NCBI GenBank assembly: GCA_029268145.1
Contig: JAJUHA010000018.1
Coordinates: 1 to 41,096, forward strand
DNA: 41,096 nt
Source: Sphingomonadaceae bacterium
GTDB lineage: Bacteria; Pseudomonadota; Alphaproteobacteria; Sphingomonadales; Sphingomonadaceae
Direction: 5' to 3'
Part shown: positions 36,146 through 41,096 of the stretch, in pieces
How positions within the stretch are numbered: the first letter of the stretch is position 1
Layout: each line of letters opens with the position of its first letter
Program-made: the position numbers and the translations under genes
The notes under the pieces: generated by a model
Databases searched by the model: none
What the model was told of the DNA's origin: nothing
Seen by the model: only the letters and a program-made list of their open reading frames with translations

Positions 36146-36381
36146 TGGCGAAGATGACACTGAAGGTGCCGAAGCTCGCGGTGTCGATGCAGGAGGGCAC
36201 GGTCGTCGCCTGGCATGTTTCAGCCGGCGCCGCGGTTGCGGTGGGGCAGACGATCTACACGATCGAGACCGAGAAGACGAGTTTTGACGTGGAGAGCCCG
36301 TTCGCGGGAACGCTGACCCCGCTCGTCGGCACGGGCGAGACGCTGAAGGTCGGGACACCGATTGCCGAGATCCTGACCTGA
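36145..36381 (+). CDS. free-standing lipoyl-domain carrier protein
   Basis: This 78-aa protein is a single lipoyl/biotinyl domain (KVPKLAVSMQEGTVVAWHVS at the start, Y-T-I-E-T-E-K-T-S-F-D-V-E-S at the hairpin turn). K44 in E-T-E-K-T is the expected lipoylation site; the surrounding residues favour lipoyl over biotin, which would have AMKM. In ordinary complexes this domain is the N-terminus of E2, but here a stop follows directly and no acyltransferase core is encoded. It would carry the acyl group formed by the fused E1. Its start overlaps the E1 stop by one base. Confidence 0.88.
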   Translation: MAKMTLKVPKLAVSMQEGTVVAWHVSAGAAVAVGQTIYTIETEKTSFDVESPFAGTLTPLVGTGETLKVGTPIAEILT

Positions 36382-36424
36382 GCGGTGCTGGCATCGGGCC
36401 GATCGCAGGGCTAGGAGGCCGGCC

Positions 36425-37216
36425 ATGGCAGGCGATCTCGTCAAGTCGGCGGCCCGCGCGCTCGAAATCCTCGAACTGTTCGCCACCGAGCGGCGGCGGC
36501 TGTCACTGACCCAGCTCTGCGCCCTCTTGCCATGGCCCAAGTCGAGCCTTGCGGTGCTGCTCAAGAGCCTCGAGGCGCAGGGCTATCTCGCCTTTCGCCC
36601 GACCGACATGAGCTATTTCCCGACGCTGAGAGTGACCGCGCTCGGCGACTGGATCGGCCCCGTGCTCATCGGCGCCGCGGCGCTGCCGATGCTGCAGGCG
36701 CTGCGCGACCGGACCGGGGAGACGGTGACGCTGACGGTCGCCTCGGGGGCAGGGATGCGGGTGCTGAAGGCGCTTCCCGGGACCTTCCCGATCAGCCTCC
36801 AGCTCGACGAAGAGACGGTCTTTCCGCTGTTCGGCACGGCGGTCGGATCGGCCTGGCTTGCCGCCCTTCCGGCGAAGGCGCGCGACGACCTCTTCCGCAG
36901 GGCCGCACGCGACGGCCATGCCGAGACGGAGCGGCTGGAGGCGGCGCGGGCCATGGTCGCGGATGCACAGGCCAGGGGCTATGCAGCGGCGTACGACATG
37001 GTGGTGCCCGATGCGGGCGCGATTGCCGTGCCGCTCAGGCTCGCCGACGGCAGCGAGGTGGGCGTGCTGGCGGTGGCGGGCCTCAGCGCCCGGATCCGCG
37101 CCCGCGAGGCGGCGCTCGCGGAGGCGCTGGTGGCGGCAGCGGGCGCCGCCGCGGTGCTGCCGGCAGCGCCAGCCTCGGAAGCAGCTCCGGTTGGCAGGCC
37201 GGTGCTGGCCGGCTAG
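36425..37216 (+). CDS. IclR-family transcriptional regulator
   Basis: This 263-aa protein has an N-terminal winged helix-turn-helix (KSAARALEILELFATERRRL, then LTQLCALLPWPKSSLAVLLKSLEAQGYL) and a C-terminal IclR sensor domain (about 80-240) that binds small organic acids in the family. AGGAGG at 36414-36419 precedes the ATG. It lies 43 bases after the lipoyl gene on the same strand and is the likely regulator of this operon and the divergent ligase/amidohydrolase pair, through the repeats at 30273-30316. An Ala/Pro-rich tail (about 235-263) extends beyond the usual domain. Confidence 0.9.
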   Translation: MAGDLVKSAARALEILELFATERRRLSLTQLCALLPWPKSSLAVLLKSLEAQGYLAFRPTDMSYFPTLRVTALGDWIGPVLIGAAALPMLQALRDRTGETVTLTVASGAGMRVLKALPGTFPISLQLDEETVFPLFGTAVGSAWLAALPAKARDDLFRRAARDGHAETERLEAARAMVADAQARGYAAAYDMVVPDAGAIAVPLRLADGSEVGVLAVAGLSARIRAREAALAEALVAAAGAAAVLPAAPASEAAPVGRPVLAG

Positions 37217-37247
37217 GAAGGCGGCCCACAGCGGAGGAGACGGATCG

Positions 37248-37706
37248 ATGCGGAAGCTGACGGGGGTGACGGCAGCGCTCGCCCTGCTGGTCGCGCCGGT
37301 GGCGGCGCTGGCGCAGGCGACGGGGGTCAAGGCCATCGAGGCGCGGCAGGCCAATTTCAAGGCGCTCGCCCGGGCGTTCAAGACGATCAACGACGAGCTG
37401 AAGGGCGCGCGCCCCTCGGTCGACGTGCTGCGCCGGGCCGCGGCCGAGCTTTCGGTGGCCGCACAGCGCATCCCCGGCGGCTTTCCCGCCGGCAGCGGGC
37501 CCGAGACCGGAGCCAAGACCGAGGCGCTTGCTGCGATCTGGACCAACCGGGCCGGCTTCACCGAGGCGGCCAACCGCAACATCGCCGCGGCAAGGGCGCT
37601 GGAAGCAGCGGCCGCCTCGGGCGATCTCGCCCGGATCCGCGCCGCGACCGACGCGGTCGGGCCCACCTGCAAGGGCTGCCACGACAGTTTCCGCCTGAAG
37701 AAGTGA
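37248..37706 (+). CDS. cytochrome c' (class II c-type cytochrome)
   Basis: This 152-aa exported protein has a signal peptide (MRKLTGVTAALALLVAPVAA, ending A-L-A-Q-A) and one heme-binding CKGCH at 141-145 close to the C-terminus. The preceding region is a four-helix bundle with a plausible NFKALARAFKTINDEL first helix. This matches cytochrome c', a periplasmic heme protein associated with nitric oxide binding or electron transfer. GGAGGAG precedes the ATG. It overlaps the cytochrome b gene by four bases (GTGA), so the two probably work as a pair. Confidence 0.9.
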   Translation: MRKLTGVTAALALLVAPVAALAQATGVKAIEARQANFKALARAFKTINDELKGARPSVDVLRRAAAELSVAAQRIPGGFPAGSGPETGAKTEALAAIWTNRAGFTEAANRNIAAARALEAAAASGDLARIRAATDAVGPTCKGCHDSFRLKK

Positions 37707-38395
37707 CGGCGGAGGGCGAGTCCGCGCCGGGGCGCGCGGTCCGGGTGTGGGATCTGCCGGTCCGGCTGTTCCACTGGACCCTCGTGCCGCTGCTGCTGGC
37801 GATGTGGTGGACCGGCGAGGAGCGCGACATCGAGACGCACAGCCGGCTCGGCGTGATCTTGGTCGGGCTCCTGCTGTTCCGCCTGCTGTGGGGCCTCTTC
37901 GGCAGCGAGACGGCCCGCTTCGCCCAGTTCGTGAAGGGGCCGGCGGCAATCCGCGCCTATCTCGCCGGCACCCGGCCGCACCATCTGGGCCACAATCCGC
38001 TCGGCGGCTGGAGCGTTCTGGTCATCCTGCTCCTCCTCGTCGCGCAGGTGACGTGCGGCCTCTTCGCCCATGATGTCGACGGGATGGAATCCGGGCCGCT
38101 CTCCCACCTCGTCTCCTACGACACCGCCGACCTCGCCCGCGAATGGCACCACCGCATCTTCACGGCGATCCTCGCCATGGCGGCGCTCCACATCCTCGCC
38201 ATCTGCTGGTATCTCGTCGGCCGGGGCGAGGATCTGCTGATGCCCATGGTGACGGGCCGCAAGCGCGTGCCTGAGGGTGTCGAAGCCCCCCGGCCGGGTG
38301 CGCCCCTCACGCTCGCCCTCGTCGCGGTCCTCTCGGCGGGGATCGCCTGGTGGATCGGCACCGGCGCGCCACTTCCCGCCCTGGGCACGGGCTGA
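37703..38395 (+). CDS. cytochrome b561-type membrane protein, partner of cytochrome c'
   Basis: This 230-aa inner-membrane protein is of the Ni/Fe-hydrogenase-type b cytochrome/b561 family, with about four to five membrane helices. Candidate heme ligands are H24 (RLFHWTL), H46 (ETHSRLG), H149/H150 (EWHHRIF) and H163 (ALHILAICWYL). The GTG start at 37703 overlaps the cytochrome c' stop. Such b-c' gene pairs are common in Proteobacteria and would pass electrons from quinol or a flavoprotein to the periplasmic cytochrome. It converges on clpP; the 111-base gap is C-rich, with loose CCCGGCTTCCCCCGGC-like repeats at 38430-38470. Confidence 0.87.
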   Translation: MTAEGESAPGRAVRVWDLPVRLFHWTLVPLLLAMWWTGEERDIETHSRLGVILVGLLLFRLLWGLFGSETARFAQFVKGPAAIRAYLAGTRPHHLGHNPLGGWSVLVILLLLVAQVTCGLFAHDVDGMESGPLSHLVSYDTADLAREWHHRIFTAILAMAALHILAICWYLVGRGEDLLMPMVTGRKRVPEGVEAPRPGAPLTLALVAVLSAGIAWWIGTGAPLPALGTG

Positions 38396-38483
38396 ACGCG
38401 GGTCTCGCCCCCCGCGCGCGCCACGCCCGGCTCCCCGGCCTTCCCCCGGCACCCGGCTTCCCCCGGCGCCCGCCGCCCCCGGT

Positions 38484-38506
38484 GCCGCCGCCCTTCGGCG
38501 CGCGGC
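38484..38506 (-). terminator. candidate clpP terminator hairpin
   Basis: GCCGC-CGCC (38484-38492) pairs with GGCG-C-GCGGC (38497-38506) across a four-base loop (CTTC on plus, GAAG on minus) with one bulged base. It lies immediately downstream of the clpP stop codon on the minus strand. No T-tract is present, as with other hairpins in this window. Confidence 0.45.
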
Positions 38507-39181
38507 TCAGGCGGCCTTCTGCTGCTCCTCGGTGGGCAGGGGGCGCTTGTCCATCACCTCGTCGACCAGGCCGAAGGCCTTGGCCTCCTGGGCGTCGAGG
38601 AACTTGTCGCGCTCGACCGCATCCTCGATCACCTTGAGCGGCTGCTTCGTGTATTGCGCCATCAGCTCGTTCATCCGGGCGCGGATGCGCAGGATCTCGC
38701 GGGCCTGGATCTCGATGTCGGTGGCCTGGCCCTGGGCGCCGCCCGAGGGCTGGTGGATCATGATGCGGGCGTTGGTGAGCGCGACCCGCATGCCCGGCTC
38801 CCCGGCCGAAAGCAGGAAGGCGCCCATCGAGGCGGCCTGGCCGATGCACACCGTTGCCACCTTGGGGCGGATGTACATCATCGTGTCGTGGATCGCCATG
38901 CCCGAGGTCACCACCCCGCCCGGCGAGTTGATGTACATGTAGATGTCCTTCTTGGGGTTCTCCGCCTCCAGGAAGAGCAGCTGGGCAACCACGAGCGAGG
39001 CCATGGTGTCCTCGATTCCGCCGGTCACGAAGACGATCCGCTCGCGCAGCAGGCGCGAGAAGATGTCGAACGAGCGCTCGCCGCGCGACGACTGCTCGAT
39101 GACGATGGGAACGAGGCCGGCGTGCACGCGGGCGGCTGCTGAGGAGAGGCCGGGAATCCCGGCGAAGGGCAGATCGTCCAT
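38507..39181 (-). CDS. clpP: ATP-dependent Clp protease proteolytic subunit
   Basis: This 224-aa serine peptidase forms the ClpP barrel that degrades proteins unfolded by ClpA or ClpX. The triad is S118 (GQAASMG), H143 (MIHQPSGG) and D192 (VERDKFL), with the same 25- and 49-residue spacings as E. coli ClpP. INSPGG and [13 protein letters not shown] are present. The ATG at 39181 gives near-usual length. An ATG at 39262 would add 27 residues with no family match, and no strong ribosome-binding site decides between them. No clpX is adjacent, which differs from the frequent clpP-clpX arrangement. It is divergent from the flagellar genes. Confidence 0.94.
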   Translation of the reverse strand: MDDLPFAGIPGLSSAAARVHAGLVPIVIEQSSRGERSFDIFSRLLRERIVFVTGGIEDTMASLVVAQLLFLEAENPKKDIYMYINSPGGVVTSGMAIHDTMMYIRPKVATVCIGQAASMGAFLLSAGEPGMRVALTNARIMIHQPSGGAQGQATDIEIQAREILRIRARMNELMAQYTKQPLKVIEDAVERDKFLDAQEAKAFGLVDEVMDKRPLPTEEQQKAA

Positions 39182-39291
39182 GGTGCCGAAGTCGGCCTTC
39201 CCGACGCTGCCGTCAAGCCCCCCGGCGGTCGGGCGCAGGCACGGTTTCATTCCGGAAAACATCCAGACCGAAACCTTCTCGGCGCTGTGGC

Positions 39292-39307
39292 TGGCACGCC
39301 TCTTGCT
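39292..39307 (+). promoter_or_regulatory. sigma-54 (-24/-12) promoter of the flagellar genes
   Basis: TGGCACG (39292-39298), four bases, then TTGCT (39303-39307) matches the sigma-54 consensus TGGCACG-N4-TTGCW exactly, with GG and GC ten bases apart. It precedes the transglycosylase/flhA genes, in line with RpoN control of flagellar genes in Caulobacter and other bacteria. The predicted transcription start, about 12 bases past the GC, falls at about 39317-39319, at or next to the ATG at 39319. Confidence 0.8.
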
Positions 39308-39318
39308 AAGGGCGTGGC

Positions 39319-40059
39319 ATGCAGGCGGATGGACTGTCCCGGCTTCCGGCCGCGCTCCGGCGCGCTGGCGAGGCCGTCGCCCCGGTGATCGCCGCGGCCG
39401 CGGCCGCCACCGGCGCCGACTTCCGCGCCCTGTTCGAGACCGCCCGCCTCGAGAGCGGCTTCCGGCCCGACGCCCGCGCCGGCACCTCGTCGGCGACCGG
39501 CCTCTTCCAGTTCATCGATTCGACCTGGCTTGCCATGCTCGCCCGCCACGGCGAGCGGCTCGGCATCCGCGCCGCCTCGCGCGCCGAGGCGCTGGCGCTG
39601 CGCACCGACCCGCGCGCCGCCGCGCTGATGGCCGGCGCCTTCATGGCCGAGAACCGCGAGCGGATCGAAGCCGCGCTCGGCCGCGCCGCTTCCGCCACCG
39701 ATCTCTACCTCGCCCATTTCCTCGGTCCCGGCGGGGCGGTGCGCTTCCTCTCGGCGCTGGGCGAAGCGCCGGATTCGGCGGCTGCCGCGCTCTTCCCGGC
39801 GGCAGCGAAGGCCAACCGCGGCATCTTCTTCGCGGGCGGCGCGCCGCGCAGCCTCGCCGAAGTCCACGCGCTGTTCCAGCAGCGACTCGAAATCGGCACC
39901 GCAGTGCCTGAACCGGGCGCGCCGGCCGGCACCGATGGTCCCGTCATGTCCGCCGCCGCCGCGCCCGCGGCCGCCCCGTCCGCCGCAGATGCATCCGAAA
40001 CGGAGGCAAGGCGCGCTGCCCAGGCCGCCTATCTCCTGCTCGCAAGCCTGGGCGGCTGA
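39319..40059 (+). CDS. SLT-type lytic transglycosylase, probably flagellar
   Basis: This 246-aa protein has a transglycosylase SLT-like domain over about residues 23-170: [10 protein letters not shown] with the catalytic-type glutamate E45, then [15 protein letters not shown] and [12 protein letters not shown]. It would cut peptidoglycan, plausibly to let the flagellar rod pass. No clear signal peptide is visible, so export may use the flagellar apparatus or an unrecognised signal. The C-terminal 60 residues are Ala/Pro-rich. It lies directly behind a sigma-54 promoter and ahead of flhA. The start is the ATG at 39319, giving an extremely short mRNA leader; AAGGG upstream would lie outside the predicted transcript. 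Confidence 0.85.
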   Translation: MQADGLSRLPAALRRAGEAVAPVIAAAAAATGADFRALFETARLESGFRPDARAGTSSATGLFQFIDSTWLAMLARHGERLGIRAASRAEALALRTDPRAAALMAGAFMAENRERIEAALGRAASATDLYLAHFLGPGGAVRFLSALGEAPDSAAAALFPAAAKANRGIFFAGGAPRSLAEVHALFQQRLEIGTAVPEPGAPAGTDGPVMSAAAAPAAAPSAADASETEARRAAQAAYLLLASLGG

Positions 40060-40086
40060 GCCGTGGCGTCAGCAGGAGAGGCCCCG

Positions 40087-41096
40087 GTGACCGGCGCGGC
40101 TGCCCGCGGCGTTTCGCGCCTTCTCGCCCGGGTGCCGGGCGGAGCCAATCTCGCCGCCCTGCTTCCCGCCGGCATCCTCGCCATCGTCGTCCTGATGGTG
40201 GTGCCCATCCCGGCGGTGCTGCTCGACGTCTTCTTCGTCGGCAACATCCTGCTCGCGCTCGTCATGCTGATGGTGGTGCTCCACGCCAACCGCCCGCTCG
40301 ACTTCTCCGCCTTCCCCACGGTGCTGCTGTTCGCCACCCTGTTCCGGCTGGCGCTCAACGTCGCCTCCACCCGGGTGGTGCTGCTCCACGGCCACGAGGG
40401 CACCGACGCCGCCGGCCGCGTCATCGAGGCGTTCGGCAAGGTGCTCATCGGCGGCAACTTCGTCGTCGGCCTCATCGTCTTCTCGATCCTCATGATCATC
40501 AACCTGATGGTGATTGCCCGCGGCGCCGGCCGGGTCTCGGAGGTGTCGGCCCGCTTCACCCTCGATGCGCTGCCGGGCAAGCAGATGGCGATCGATGCCG
40601 ACCTCAATGCCGGCATGCTCACGCCCGAGGAGGCGCGCGCCCGGCGGCGCGAGGTCGCAACCGAGGCCGATTTCTACGGCGCGATGGATGGCGCCTCCAA
40701 GTTCGTGAAAGGCGACGCCGGCGCCGGCATCCTCATCCTCCTCATCACCATCATCGGCGGCCTCATCATCGGCACCCTCTCGCACGATCTCCCCGTGGGC
40801 GAGGCGGCCAGCCTCTATCTCGTCATGGCGGTCGGCGACGCGCTGGTCGCGCAGATCCCCGCCCTGCTGCTGTCGATCGCGGCTGCGATCCTCGTCACCC
40901 GCACCAGCGAGGACCGCAAGCTCGAGGCCCAGGTGCGCACCCAGTTCGGCGATGCCGCGGCCTGGATCCCGGCCGCCGGCATCCTCGGCCTCCTCGCGCT
41001 GGTGCCGGCCATGCCCACGGCCGTGCTCGGCGGCGCGGCGGCGACGGCCGCGGTCATCGCCTGGCGCCTGCGGCGGGCGGCCGCGGCCCCGGCGCC
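40087..41096 (+). CDS. flhA: flagellar biosynthesis protein FlhA, N-terminal part
   Basis: The plus strand is open from 40063 to the window edge. The translation matches the membrane domain of FlhA, the export-gate protein of the flagellar type III secretion system: L-D-V-F-F-V-G-N-I-L-L-A-L, T-L-F-R-L-A-L-N-V-A-S-T-R, ARFTLDALPGKQMAIDADLN, E-A-D-F-Y-G-A-M-D-G-A-S-K-F-V-K-G-D, then hydrophobic helices. The GTG at 40087 is preferred since AGGAGAGG (40074-40081) lies five bases upstream; a GTG at 40063 is also in frame. The C-terminal cytoplasmic domain is cut off. It is 27 bases downstream of the transglycosylase gene, in the same presumed sigma-54 operon. Confidence 0.95.
   Translation, partial: MTGAAARGVSRLLARVPGGANLAALLPAGILAIVVLMVVPIPAVLLDVFFVGNILLALVMLMVVLHANRPLDFSAFPTVLLFATLFRLALNVASTRVVLLHGHEGTDAAGRVIEAFGKVLIGGNFVVGLIVFSILMIINLMVIARGAGRVSEVSARFTLDALPGKQMAIDADLNAGMLTPEEARARRREVATEADFYGAMDGASKFVKGDAGAGILILLITIIGGLIIGTLSHDLPVGEAASLYLVMAVGDALVAQIPALLLSIAAAILVTRTSEDRKLEAQVRTQFGDAAAWIPAAGILGLLALVPAMPTAVLGGAAATAAVIAWRLRRAAAAPA

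Noticed and set aside
38430-38470. C-rich repeated CCCGGC/TTCCCCCGGC units resembling a repeat array
   Set aside because: The units are short, irregular and without spacers, so not CRISPR; probably simple-sequence drift in a convergent gap.

Overview
The window is very GC-rich, densely packed DNA from an alphaproteobacterium, most likely of the Sphingomonadales/Caulobacterales type. Three things suggest this: several large TonB-dependent receptors that feed substrate-specific operons, a complete Entner-Doudoroff gene set, and a sigma-54-type promoter in front of flagellar genes. I support 32 protein-coding genes, two of them cut by the window edges. I see no RNA genes, insertion sequences or CRISPR arrays. 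Every intergenic gap is shorter than 300 bases.

Positions 258-21287 form a maltodextrin/starch utilisation region. A FucP/GluP-type sugar MFS carrier and a flavin-dependent halogenase (372-3154) converge on a LacI regulator and maltose-type MFS carrier pair (5888-3199, minus strand). Divergent from lacI runs a 15-kb block of ten genes, nearly all overlapping by ATGA: TonB receptor, second halogenase, exported GH13 amylase, cytoplasmic GH13 alpha-glucosidase, exported GH97 enzyme, zwf, pgl, edd, glk, eda. On paper this takes external maltodextrin to pyruvate and glyceraldehyde-3-phosphate. A perfect 18-bp palindrome lies between lacI and the receptor gene, and a close copy lies upstream of the first MFS gene, so one LacI protein probably controls all three transcripts.

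Positions 21371-24222 are cysD and a cysN-cysC fusion (sulfate activation). Positions 24437-27855 are a siderophore receptor and a PepSY membrane protein behind a Fur-box-like site.

Positions 27897-37216 are the least ordinary part. A divergent catabolic cluster holds an AMP-forming ligase and an amidohydrolase-fold protein on the minus strand. On the plus strand are a TonB receptor, an alpha/beta-hydrolase-fold protein, a DUF1330-like protein, a fused alpha-beta thiamine-diphosphate E1 dehydrogenase, a free-standing lipoyl domain and an IclR regulator. The amidohydrolase lacks most canonical metal ligands and the alpha/beta-fold protein lacks the nucleophile and acid of its triad. No E2 catalytic core or E3 is present. 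The set resembles an acetoin-dehydrogenase-like complex divided among separate genes, for an unknown substrate.

Positions 37248-41096 hold cytochrome c' with a cytochrome b561-type partner, clpP (minus strand), and the start of a flagellar region (an SLT-type lytic transglycosylase and flhA) behind a textbook sigma-54 -24/-12 element. The left edge carries the 5' end of a squalene/phytoene synthase-family gene.
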